Notes under the pieces: generated by a model | Database searches by the model: none | Told to the model about the DNA's origin: nothing | The model's input: only the letters and a program-made list of their open reading frames with translations | Program-made: the position numbers and the translations under genes | Assembly (NCBI GenBank): GCA_046760505.1 | Contig: JBHIEG010000017.1 | Span: forward strand, 1 to 39,285 | DNA: 39,285 bases | From: CAYFZR01 sp046760505 [NCBI: Candidatus Hydrothermarchaeota archaeon] | GTDB taxonomy: Archaea; CAYFZR01 | Direction: 5' to 3' | In this document: in pieces, positions 16,686 through 25,473 of the stretch | How the letters are laid out: the number at the start of each line of letters is the position of its first letter | How positions within the stretch are numbered: position 1 is the first letter of the stretch

Positions 16686-17397
16686 CAATCTTTGCTGGTT
16701 TTACCTCCAATCCCTTGTCCCCTATATGGAGAATATACCTAGAAGTTGCGTGTCTCGTTCCTCGCATTTTCCTCACAACAATAGTTCTACCTACCTCATC
16801 ATCTAAAAAAAGATGAATTACTCCCCTGAAAACATATTCTTCCAAACCAAATTCTAGAGAATCTTTTATTTGTCTTGGCATCTCTAAGGTAATAAGAGAA
16901 GTGCAACCAAGATCGATTAAAAGGTTGTTGAGTCTTAGCATGGCCTTTCTCGTCTCAAATTCGTCTCTCATCTGTAACTTCAAAATCGTTGCAGAATCAA
17001 TCGCAACCCTTTTGGCATCGAGTTCATTGACCACCTGACCAAGTTTTCTGCACAAGATGTCCAAATTGAATCCTACATCTAATGCATATTTGTCCTTGCT
17101 AAGAACGCCCAGTCTGGAGGCGGAAGCATCTAATATTACCAGTTTTCTTTCCTCTTCAATTTTTTCAATATTCCATCCAAATTTTAGCATATCTCTCTTT
17201 ATCTCGGCTGGTCTTTCTTCCAAACTTACGAATATTCCGGGCTCGTTGAATAATTGAGCCCCATTGTAAAGAAATTGCATGCAAAATATGCTTTTTCCAG
17301 TTCCTGGTCCCCCAACAATTGCTATGGTTGAGCCTCTTGGAATGCCGCCTCCAACTATCTCGTCGAAGCCAGGAATGCCGCTTTTTACTCTAGCCAT
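16678..17397 (-). CDS. Single-domain KaiC/RadA-like ATPase (second copy)
   Basis: This 239-aa paralogue of the 13915 gene has Walker A GGPGTGKS (29-36), catalytic E60-E61 in SLEERP and Walker B VAIDS (D134). Its C-terminal IVVRKMRGTRHATSRY matches TIKKMRGTNHPTSRN in the other copy. Its 3' end overlaps the arginine decarboxylase stop by 8 nt on the opposite strand. The two ATPases thus bracket the polyamine genes. A role in sensing or regulating polyamine level is a guess from location. Confidence 0.9.
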   Translation of the reverse strand: MARVKSGIPGFDEIVGGGIPRGSTIAIVGGPGTGKSIFCMQFLYNGAQLFNEPGIFVSLEERPAEIKRDMLKFGWNIEKIEEERKLVILDASASRLGVLSKDKYALDVGFNLDILCRKLGQVVNELDAKRVAIDSATILKLQMRDEFETRKAMLRLNNLLIDLGCTSLITLEMPRQIKDSLEFGLEEYVFRGVIHLFLDDEVGRTIVVRKMRGTRHATSRYILHIGDKGLEVKPAKIVT

Positions 17398-17451
17398 ATT
17401 TTTACTTTACATGCTCATTACTAAAAATATTTTCCCTACAAATTTGCGGAA

Positions 17452-19248
17452 TCATTCGACGGTGACTGATTTCGCTAGGTTTCTGGGTTTATCAGGATCT
17501 AAACCCCTTTCTACCGCCACAAAATATGCAATAAGTTGCAATGGTACGACATATAACATTGGAGAAAGACTCTCGTCAATTTCAGGCATCAAAATTATAT
17601 GGTCTGCAAGTTTAACAATTTTTTCGTCTTTCTCGCTCGCAACAGCGATTACACTAGCACCTCTAGCCTTAACTTCCTCTATATTTCCCAACATTCTTTC
17701 GTAGCTCTCGCCTAATGGAATTACAGCCACTACAGGAACATTTTCCTCTATCAAAGCTAGCGGACCGTGTTTTAACTCTCCACCTGGGAAACCCTCTGCA
17801 TGAATGTATGAGATTTCTTTTAGTTTGAGGGCTCCTTCTAAGGATGTTGCATAACTAATTCCTCTTCCTATAAAGTAAAAATCATCTCTCTCCTTGTATA
17901 TCTTGGCTATTTTCTTTATTTCATTTTGCTTTGATAGAACATATTCTACAAGATTCGGAATATTCTCCAGCTCTTCTATGAGTTTTTTGTACTTCTCCTC
18001 ATTAATTAAGCCTCTCCTTTTACCTAGTTCTATCGCGATATAACTCAAGTATGCTAACTGGACTGCGAAGGTTTTCGTGGCAGCAACCCCTATCTCTGGA
18101 CCTGCATACGTATAGCATACCATCTCTGCTTCTCTTGTTATAGAACTCCCTATAACATTTGTCATCGCTATTACAGTAGCCTTCTTGTTTTTTGCGTGTC
18201 TAATAGCACTTAAAGTATCAGCAGTCTCCCCAGATTGGGATATTGCCATAACAATTGAATTTTCATCAACGCTTGCAAATTCCTTAAATTCTGAGGCAAT
18301 TATTACGTCCGTATTAAGGTTGGCAAGTTTTGAGAGAGCATACTTGCCTGCCATTGCTGCATGATAAGATGTTCCGCATGCAACGAGAAATATGTTTTTT
18401 TTCGTGTCTAAGACCTCTATAATCTTATCCAATTCCTTTTCTTTCATTCTTAAAGTTTCTCTTATTGCAATAGGTTGTTCATTTATTTCTTTATGCATGA
18501 AGTAGTCATATCCGCCTTTTTCAGCCATATCCGGGGTCCAATCAACCGTTAGAATCTTTTTTTCAATTTTTTCGTCTTCGATCAAGCTCTTTATGTAAAA
18601 ACCATTGTTTTTCAGTACGCCATACTCATTGTCCTCCATGATTGTTATCCTGTTTGTTTCTTTAAGTAGGGCAGGAATGTCCGATGCTACGAAGTACTCC
18701 CCATTACCGATACCTATAACAAGCGGGCTTTCTTTTCTGGCTATAACGATTCCATCGAACTCCGTGCTAATAATCGCTACGGCATACGATCCTTTTAATT
18801 TTCTAAGAGCGTTTTTCACGGCTTCTTCAAGATCCTTGACTTCTTTCATTTCCTCTTCTATTAGATGACAGATCACTTCGGTATCTGTTTCTGATACGAA
18901 AAAATGACCTTTTCTTATTAAGTGCTCCTTCAGTTCGTCATAGTTCTGAATAATACCATTGTGTACAAGTGCTATTTTTCCCTCGCAGTCAAAAAATGGG
19001 TGAGCATTTTTTTGAGATGGGATTCCATGAGTTGCCCATCTCGTGTGACCAATTCCTAGGTTACCCTCTAATTTTATATCTCTCAAAACCTCGTCGATTT
19101 TTCCCTTGTCTTTTTTTACATGAAATCTTCCTTTGTCTAGTGTAACTATTCCGCATGAGTCGTAACCTCTGTATTCCAATCTTTTGAGAGACTCATGGAG
19201 TATCGTGTAAGCCTCTCTTTCTCCAACGTAACCAACGATTCCGCACAT
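17452..19248 (-). CDS. glmS: Glutamine--fructose-6-phosphate aminotransferase (isomerizing)
   Basis: The enzyme makes glucosamine-6-phosphate for amino sugars and surface glycans. The N-terminal class II glutaminase needs Cys at position 2, and the ATG at 19248 gives MCGIVGYVG with Cys exposed after Met removal. An upstream in-frame start at 19287 would bury it, so it is rejected. Later come two SIS domains (about 280-430 and 445-590), with MAISQSGETADT and the C-terminal LAKSVTVE of the active site. The 598-aa length fits. It diverges from the coiled-coil gene across 99 nt. Confidence 0.97.
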   Translation of the reverse strand: MCGIVGYVGEREAYTILHESLKRLEYRGYDSCGIVTLDKGRFHVKKDKGKIDEVLRDIKLEGNLGIGHTRWATHGIPSQKNAHPFFDCEGKIALVHNGIIQNYDELKEHLIRKGHFFVSETDTEVICHLIEEEMKEVKDLEEAVKNALRKLKGSYAVAIISTEFDGIVIARKESPLVIGIGNGEYFVASDIPALLKETNRITIMEDNEYGVLKNNGFYIKSLIEDEKIEKKILTVDWTPDMAEKGGYDYFMHKEINEQPIAIRETLRMKEKELDKIIEVLDTKKNIFLVACGTSYHAAMAGKYALSKLANLNTDVIIASEFKEFASVDENSIVMAISQSGETADTLSAIRHAKNKKATVIAMTNVIGSSITREAEMVCYTYAGPEIGVAATKTFAVQLAYLSYIAIELGKRRGLINEEKYKKLIEELENIPNLVEYVLSKQNEIKKIAKIYKERDDFYFIGRGISYATSLEGALKLKEISYIHAEGFPGGELKHGPLALIEENVPVVAVIPLGESYERMLGNIEEVKARGASVIAVASEKDEKIVKLADHIILMPEIDESLSPMLYVVPLQLIAYFVAVERGLDPDKPRNLAKSVTVE

Positions 19249-19285
19249 GATACCATCGCTCGCCGGTAAGAAATCTGACCTTAAC

Positions 19286-19295
19286 ATATTTAAAT
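19286..19295. promoter_or_regulatory. Shared TATA-like element between glmS and the coiled-coil gene
   Basis: ATATTTAAAT reads almost the same on both strands. Its centre is about 42 nt from the glmS ATG and 57 nt from the ATG at 19348, which leaves leaders of roughly 16 and 32 nt. It is the best TATA candidate in the divergent gap. Confidence 0.4.
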
Positions 19296-19347
19296 TATGG
19301 TGATTTATAAGATCTCATGCCTATTACTGGGTAAAGGGTTAATTCCA

Positions 19348-20013
19348 ATGGATGCCATCGTTGTTTCTCTGTATCTGCTAGTAGCCATCGCAATTTTTTG
19401 CCTAGTATTCACTGCATATTTTGTATTCCAAAATAAAAGAAGGCTTGAAATTTTCATAGAAGAAAGAGAACGTCCTCTTACAATAAAATTTATTCAAAAA
19501 ATCATCCAACCATCGATAAACGATCTAACTCACTCTGAAGCTATTCCGTCGTCTCTTCTAGAAGAAAAAAGTTTGATAAATAACCTATTCTTCAGAAGAT
19601 TCCCTGATTTAAAGACCCAAATGGAAGAATATAACCGGAAAATTTCAAATTTACTGGAGGAAAGGTTTAATTTAGAAGTTGAGTTAATCGATCTTTACGA
19701 GAAAATGTGGAAAAAGGAGGCAGAGATAAAATCAATTATATCCAGCAAAGATGAAATAAGCAGCGGAAGGGTAGAACTATTAAAAAGATACGCAGAAAAC
19801 AAAATCTCAATATATCATAAACTAAGAGAATACGACGATACAGTTAAGATTATAGAAAATAAAAGAAAGGAAATAGAAGAGATAAACATGAGGATTGAGA
19901 AAGAGTCAAGGAAACTTAGAGAAAACCTTGAAAGAATAAAAGAGGAATACATGGATAAATACAAGATAAAACCGGAAGAATTAGAAATTGATTATGAAAA
20001 TGTCAAATTTTGA
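19348..20013 (+). CDS. Membrane-anchored coiled-coil protein (221 aa)
   Basis: No family is recognised. One N-terminal membrane helix (residues about 4-26, IVVSLYLLVAIAIFCLVFTA) is followed by a Lys/Arg stop-transfer and a long cytoplasmic region. That region contains coiled-coil stretches (about 100-140 and 150-205, rich in E, K, R, I). I take the ATG at 19348; the in-frame ATG at 19297 would add 17 residues within the predicted leader. The stop is followed directly by gatD, which may begin in the same stop region, so the two are probably co-transcribed. The pairing with the amidotransferase is unexplained. Confidence 0.7.
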   Translation: MDAIVVSLYLLVAIAIFCLVFTAYFVFQNKRRLEIFIEERERPLTIKFIQKIIQPSINDLTHSEAIPSSLLEEKSLINNLFFRRFPDLKTQMEEYNRKISNLLEERFNLEVELIDLYEKMWKKEAEIKSIISSKDEISSGRVELLKRYAENKISIYHKLREYDDTVKIIENKRKEIEEINMRIEKESRKLRENLERIKEEYMDKYKIKPEELEIDYENVKF

Positions 20014-20022
20014 GTGTTGTTT

Positions 20023-21393
20023 ATGAAAAACAAGGATTATGGTGGCTATCCTGAAGATATAGCCTCTCTTCTAAGAGAAAAAAACATAAAAATTGAAGAT
20101 AGAGTCAGAATTGAGAAGGAAGGAAGAGTCTACGAAGGATACTTGTTACCTAGACCTGCTTTAGTCGACCTAGGAGATCCATACTGCTTGATTATCAAAT
20201 TAGACAGCGGTTACAATATCGGGGTAAAATACGATGAATCCATGAAGATTGATAGAGTGGGTAAAAAAATAGAATTAGAGAGTTTTCCCAAGAGAAAGAT
20301 TGAAAAAAGAAAGGATCTTCCTCAGATAACTTTGCTACATACCGGAGGAACAATAGCAAGCAGGATAGACTATTTAACAGGGGGTGTTAGCGTAGAATTT
20401 ACACCAGAAGAGTTATTCTATACGGTTCCAGAACTATTTGACATAGTAGGATTCAGAGATGTAAAGTTGCTGTTCAACGTTTTTTCAGAGGACATGTTTC
20501 TAACTCAATGGAAAGAAATGGCAAAGGAAACAGCAAAACAGTTAAATTCTGGAGCTGATGGAGTCGTCATTTCCCATGGAACCGATACAATGCATTACTC
20601 CTCTGCTATTCTCTCATTCATGCTCCAAAACTTGGGAAAACCAGTCGTTTTAACAGGTGCACAAAGATCCTCAGATAGAGGAAGTTTCGATGGAGCGATA
20701 AACCTCATCTGCTCTTCATATGTAGCTGGTCATTCAGACATAGCGGAAGTCTCTGTCGTAATGCATGGGGAAACAAGTGATACTTTCTGCCTAATAAACA
20801 GGGGAACAAAGGTAAGGAAGATGCACACAAGTAGGAGAGATGCGTTTAGACCTATAAATGATCTTCCTATCGGAAAAATATGGCCAGATGGAAGTTTAGA
20901 GATTATAAACAAGAATTATAGAAAAAGAGATAAAGATAGAGAAGTAATCCCAGATACAAAGTATGAGGAAAAAGTTGCCTTAATAAAGGCATATCCGGGA
21001 TCTTTTCCCGGAATAGTAGATTTTTACGTTGATAAAAAATTCAAAGGGCTTGTAATCGAGGGCACAGGCTTGGGACACGTACCAACTTCTACTCCAGAAA
21101 AGGAGAGATCCTGGCTTGAAAATATAAAAAGAGCGATAGAAGAAGATTTAAAGATAGTAATGACCTCACAATGTCTCTATGGAAGAGTCCATCCTTTAGT
21201 GTACAGAAACTTGAGACTTTTATCAAGCGCGGGAGTTATTTATGTGGAAGATATGCTTCCAGAAGTGGCTTATGTAAAACTTTCCTGGGTACTAGGTCAT
21301 ACCGAAGATAGGGAAGAGGTAAGAAATTTGATGCTGAAGAACATAGCTGGAGAGATAAGCGAAACAAGCGATTTCAGATCTTTTCTTTACTGA
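20023..21393 (+). CDS. gatD: Glutamyl-tRNA(Gln) amidotransferase subunit D
   Basis: The archaeal-specific GatDE complex converts Glu-tRNA(Gln) to Gln-tRNA(Gln). GatD is the asparaginase-like glutaminase: the threonine motifs are HTGGTIAS (106-113) and HGTDTM (185-190), after an N-terminal SH3-like domain (about 20-90). The ATG at 20023 gives 456 aa, close to other archaeal GatD. GTG at 20014 is an alternative. No strong SD is visible, so translation may depend on the preceding stop. gatE follows, 10 nt after the stop. Confidence 0.95.
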   Translation: MKNKDYGGYPEDIASLLREKNIKIEDRVRIEKEGRVYEGYLLPRPALVDLGDPYCLIIKLDSGYNIGVKYDESMKIDRVGKKIELESFPKRKIEKRKDLPQITLLHTGGTIASRIDYLTGGVSVEFTPEELFYTVPELFDIVGFRDVKLLFNVFSEDMFLTQWKEMAKETAKQLNSGADGVVISHGTDTMHYSSAILSFMLQNLGKPVVLTGAQRSSDRGSFDGAINLICSSYVAGHSDIAEVSVVMHGETSDTFCLINRGTKVRKMHTSRRDAFRPINDLPIGKIWPDGSLEIINKNYRKRDKDREVIPDTKYEEKVALIKAYPGSFPGIVDFYVDKKFKGLVIEGTGLGHVPTSTPEKERSWLENIKRAIEEDLKIVMTSQCLYGRVHPLVYRNLRLLSSAGVIYVEDMLPEVAYVKLSWVLGHTEDREEVRNLMLKNIAGEISETSDFRSFLY

Positions 21394-21403
21394 AGGTGTG
21401 TCC

Positions 21404-23287
21404 ATGATAGATTACAGAGAGATAGATTATAGAGAAATTGGGCTAAAGGTTGGAATAGAAATACACCAAAGGCTAGATACGCATAAATTATTCTGCAGAT
21501 GCTCATCCCATATGCGAGAAGAAAGTCCAACATTTGTTTTCTCTAGAAAGCTCAGACCGGTAACAGGAGAACTTGGAGAAGTGGATCCGGCCGCTTCTTT
21601 TGAATACTATAGAGACAGGATATTCGAATACCAGAGCTTCGAGGGAGAAACCTGCTTAATAGAGGCAGATGAAGAGCCTCCTTTTCCGGTAAATGAAGAG
21701 GCGTTGGATATAGGGCTAGAGGTTGCTATGTTGCTGAATGCAGATATTCCAAACGAAATACATGTAATGAGAAAGACGGTGATAGACGGAAGCAACTGTA
21801 CTGGTTTCCAGAGAACATTGATAGTAGGAATGAACGGTTATCTAGACTCAAGTCTAGGAAGAGTAGGTATTACAAACATATGTTTAGAAGAAGAATCAGC
21901 CAGAATAGTTTATGCTGGATTTAAGGAAGCAAAATACAAGCTGAGCGGGCTTGGCATTCCACTCATAGAGATAGGTACCTCTCCTGACATAATCACGCCC
22001 GAACATGCAAGAGAAGTAGCGGAGAAGATTGGAATGTTGTTAAGGTCTACAGGAAAGGTAATGAGGGGAATTGGAACAATCAGACAAGATTTAAATGTTT
22101 CCATTGAGGGAGGAGCGAGAGTAGAAATTAAAGGGGTGCAAGAACTTAAACAACTGGCAAAATACGTTGAATACGAGGCGAGAAGACAGCTTTCGCTCTT
22201 AGAAATTCAAGATAGTTTGAAAGATAAAACTTGGAAAGAGCCTGAGATAGTAGATGTAACTGAAATATTTGAGGATACTGAGTGTAAAGTGCTTAAAAAT
22301 AAAGACAAAATACTCTCCATAAGTTTATCGGGATTTTCTGGTATTTTGAAAAAAGAATTATGTCCTGGCCATACGTTTGGAAAAGAATTGTCTTATTATG
22401 CAAGGACATATGGTGTTCCAGGAATTTTACATACCGATGAAGATTTAGAAAAGTACGGAATAACGAATGACGAAAAAATTGAATTGTACAGGTCCACAGG
22501 TTCAACGGAAAATGATTGCATAATTTTGGTAGCAGGAAAGGAGAATATCGCAAGAAGAGCCTTGGAAACAATTATAGACAGGGCGAGCAACGCCTTCTCA
22601 GGCCCATTGGAAGAGACAAGATCTGCAAATCCAGATGGAACAACCTACTATACGAGACCTTTACCCGGTGCTCAAAGAATGTATCCTGAAACAGATGTTT
22701 CTCCCATTGTAATTACAAAAGAACGTCTGGAAAAAATTGCTAGATCTTTACCAGAGTTGTTTGAAGAAAAACTGAAAAGATTTATGAAAGATTATAACCT
22801 TAATAAAGAATTAGCAAGATCTTTGATCAGATCAGATAAAACAAATCTCTTTGAGGAAATAGTTAATAAATATGGCGTAAATCCCACTTTGGTTGCTACA
22901 ACCCTCACAAATACATTAGTTACATTAAAAAGAGAGGGATTTGCGGTAGATAACTTGAATGAAAATCATTTTTTCGAGATATTCGAATCATTTTCCAAAG
23001 GCATGTTTAGCAAAGAGGTACTCCCAGAGGTTGTTGCGTATCTTTCATCTAATCCCAGCAGAAGTGTAAAAAATTGTTTAGAGGAACTTAGATTAAAGAT
23101 GCTCAGCGAAGAAGAACTGGGAAAAATCATAGAAGAGATCCTCGAAAAAGATAAAGAAACATTAAAAGAAAAAGGCGAAAAATCATTTGGGTTTTTCATG
23201 GGCAAGGTTATGGAGTTAGTAAGAGGAAGAGCAGATGGTAAGGTAGTGAGCAGGTTGCTCAAAGAGAAGATCGAGGAGAGAGTTTAG
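21404..23287 (+). CDS. gatE: Glutamyl-tRNA(Gln) amidotransferase subunit E
   Basis: GatE binds Glu-tRNA(Gln), phosphorylates the glutamate and amidates it with ammonia from GatD. The N-terminal amidotransferase domain shows GLKVGIEIHQRLDTHKLFC and HVMRKTVIDGSN. An inserted GAD domain (about 270-400, CPGHTFGKELSYYARTYGVPG) is the mark of the archaeal subunit and is shared with bacterial AspRS. A helical and YqeY-like tail follows. The start is the ATG at 21404, with GGTG upstream, giving 627 aa; a GTG at 21398 is less likely. The N-terminus repeats DYREI twice. The stop is TAG. Confidence 0.96.
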   Translation: MIDYREIDYREIGLKVGIEIHQRLDTHKLFCRCSSHMREESPTFVFSRKLRPVTGELGEVDPAASFEYYRDRIFEYQSFEGETCLIEADEEPPFPVNEEALDIGLEVAMLLNADIPNEIHVMRKTVIDGSNCTGFQRTLIVGMNGYLDSSLGRVGITNICLEEESARIVYAGFKEAKYKLSGLGIPLIEIGTSPDIITPEHAREVAEKIGMLLRSTGKVMRGIGTIRQDLNVSIEGGARVEIKGVQELKQLAKYVEYEARRQLSLLEIQDSLKDKTWKEPEIVDVTEIFEDTECKVLKNKDKILSISLSGFSGILKKELCPGHTFGKELSYYARTYGVPGILHTDEDLEKYGITNDEKIELYRSTGSTENDCIILVAGKENIARRALETIIDRASNAFSGPLEETRSANPDGTTYYTRPLPGAQRMYPETDVSPIVITKERLEKIARSLPELFEEKLKRFMKDYNLNKELARSLIRSDKTNLFEEIVNKYGVNPTLVATTLTNTLVTLKREGFAVDNLNENHFFEIFESFSKGMFSKEVLPEVVAYLSSNPSRSVKNCLEELRLKMLSEEELGKIIEEILEKDKETLKEKGEKSFGFFMGKVMELVRGRADGKVVSRLLKEKIEERV

Positions 23288-23330
23288 TTAAATCCTTTGA
23301 GATTTTCAGGAAAAATTTTATATAGTGCTT

Positions 23331-23353
23331 CCTCCCGAAACCACACGGGGAGG
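23331..23353 (+). promoter_or_regulatory. Inverted repeat containing the SD of the damaged secreted-protein gene
   Basis: CCTCCC (23331-23336) and GGGAGG (23348-23353) pair over 6 bp with an 11-nt loop. The right arm is part of GGGGAGGT, the only SD here. A TATA-like ttttatata (23317-23325) would start transcription near 23345-23350, which would leave the left arm outside the message. The hairpin may therefore be only a DNA palindrome. Confidence 0.35.
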
Positions 23354-23355
23354 TC

Positions 23356-24219
23356 ATTAAAAAATTAAGCTTTATATGTTTCTTGGCCCTAAGCGTTTTA
23401 ATCGTCCAGAGCATATTTGTGGCTACAGTTTATGCACAAAATCCAGAAAAGCCAATTGTTATTCTTTCCAGTTCTATTGATTTTGGTCTTGCTCGAGACT
23501 TCTTCAGATTTCTTAGAGGTAAGGGTGTGGAATTGATATACACCGCTGCGCCTAACTTTGATAAATACAGGGGAGAGAACTTCATCATTATTCTAGGAGG
23601 CCCGGATGCCTACGAGGGTGTTGGAGAAATAGTAAGGGAATATTTAACAATAGAAGCAAAACTGGTTAAGAAAAGAAGGCAACCGAAAGATGTTTGTTAA
23701 GAACGGGCAGGTAATTTGTATTATAGCAGGCTCAGACAGGGATATGACCAAAAAGGCAGAAGAAGAGAACAAAGAAAAAATTATAGGCATTCCAGTTAAG
23801 GCATTCCCTGATTTCGCAGATATTGTTCGAGTCACTGTTGCACCAGAGGGTCTTGAGGTTGTTGTCTTTACCATACAAACCGCAGATAAGATTCCTATTA
23901 TGCCAAGCACAGATCCTGAATTTGACTTAAGCTACACAATAGCATTTGATCTAGATAAAAACAGCGCTACAGGAAAAACAGGTCCATTGTACAACGATAT
24001 AGGCGCAGACAAAGAAATTTTCCTTGAATTTAAAGATTTGAGATGGAAATGCGGCTATCCTGGGAAATATCCGAAAATACAGTTACAATAAAGATTCCAA
24101 TCGATGATCTCTCATTGTCATTTGATTGGATAGTTCGATCTCAAAGAGGTAATTACATGGATATAGTCCCAAGTGAAGGACATAGTTCCTTCCGTTCACC
24201 AAAACTGCCCCCATGGTAA
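23356..24219 (+). pseudogene. Secreted surface protein, start lost and frameshifted twice
   Basis: A signal peptide (KKLSFICFLALSVLIVQ to VYAQ) opens in frame with ATT at 23356, where an ATG is expected after GGGGAGGT. The reading frame runs to 23699. The next segment, FVKNGQVICIIAGSDRDMTK, needs the adjacent frame from about 23653-23690 until about 24060. The end (VTIKIPIDDLSLSFDW to PPW) needs the first frame again, stopping at 24217-24219. The joined protein has an S-layer-like half with ILGGPDAYEGVG. A second half carries a DxDKNSATG motif and IGADKEIFL like archaeal cell-surface beta-sandwich domains. Two compensating frameshifts plus a lost start fit a decaying gene; sequencing error is possible. 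Confidence 0.72.
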
Positions 24220-24234
24220 AATTGGAGGTTGCCT

Positions 24235-25443
24235 ATGAGCAAAAAGAAGGTTGCAGTTGTTACGTTTGTACTGATTCTATATACAATATCAGCGGTACAT
24301 GGACATATAGCACCCAACGTAAAAATAACTGGAGGGACAAAGGCTCAAAGAGAAAAAATACAAAAAGCAGTAGAAGAAATAGCGAAAAAATCTCCTCATG
24401 CAAGAAATATCTTAAATAGAACAAAAAACCTTGGTAGAAATGTAACAATTCATAATGTGCCTAACAGCAACACAACGATAGGGGAAGCAGAGCCTGGAGG
24501 CGATGAAGTCTGGATAGATCCCGAGGATTGGGATAAGTTTAAATTGAAAGTGGGTAGGAATAAAACGGGCAAAGCGAATGAATCTTTTTCTTTAGGACTA
24601 GTAGTGCTCCACGAATTAAAGCATATCCTAGGAGACAACGAAACAGAAACTTTGAAACAGATAAACAAAGTCCGTAATGAAACTGGTCTTCCGAAAAGGC
24701 ATCATTACTATTTGGAAGGGAAGAACAACACCCTCTATTTAAAGTTTTGTGATGGGTCTACGTTAAACTTTACCGAGGTCTTTGTAGTCGTGGTAGTAGA
24801 TCCAACGGACGATCCAGTAATGGTAACAGTTGTAGAAACTCCAAAAGTAGTAGACATATCTCCAAAACCTGGCGCTACCGATGTATCCATCGAAGAGTCT
24901 ATAATGATCATTTTCTCCGTACCCATGAATAGAGAATCGGTAATGGAAGCGTTAGAAACCTATCCGGAGATGGAATTCTCTCAGGTTTCATGGCTGGATA
25001 GCAAGGCTTTGATTTTGACTCCAAGAAGGTTAGAGCCAGGCATCACCTACGTTGTAAGCATAGGAACTCAAGCAAAAGACACGAAAGGCAATCACCTGGA
25101 AACGCCTTACACATGGAAATTCAAAACTGAAGAGATTGAAGTCGAAAAAGATATCATTCCTCCTAAGGTTGAAATATTAAGCCCCAAGGCAGGAGAGATC
25201 GTAATACCTCCTTTCATAATAGAAGCTGATGCAACAGACAACGTTAAAGTTGTTCGAGTAGAGTTTTACTTGGATGGTGAGCTTATATTTGAAGACTAGA
25301 CTCCTCCTTATTCAATGGAGATCGTGCCTGAGATGATTCCTCCTGGCGCACACTTCGTGCATGCAATTGCCTATGACTCATCAGGAAACAAAGGGATCTC
25401 AGGAGAAGTAGAATTCCTCCTTGAATTGGAGATTATCGAGTAA
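24235..25443 (+). pseudogene. Secreted HELKH zincin with Ig-like domains, interrupted by an amber codon
   Basis: The ATG at 24235 follows GGAGGT with 5-nt spacing, and a signal peptide (residues 1-23) precedes the mature start. HELKH at 126-130 is a zinc-protease motif. NETE follows, then NKVRNETGLPKR, a layout that recalls M91-type (NleD-like) peptidases. A Big_5-type Ig domain (about 205-300) and a second Ig domain follow. TAG at 25297-25299 (codon 355) cuts the second Ig domain. Without it the frame runs on through TPPYSMEIVP to TAA at 25441, 402 codons in all. The protease part is intact, so a truncated product could still be secreted. The family link is my inference. Confidence 0.68.
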
Positions 25444-25473
25444 AAATACAGAATAAATATGATCCGGCAATCT

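Noticed and set aside
23383-23700. Separate 105-aa gene starting at TTG 23383
   Set aside because: The TTG lies in the middle of a signal peptide whose basic head is encoded upstream, and the C-terminal end breaks off where another frame continues the domain.
25290-25310. Pyrrolysine insertion at the TAG codon
   Set aside because: TAG is the ordinary stop of several housekeeping genes in the window and no pyl gene is present here. Kept only as a secondary idea within a finding.
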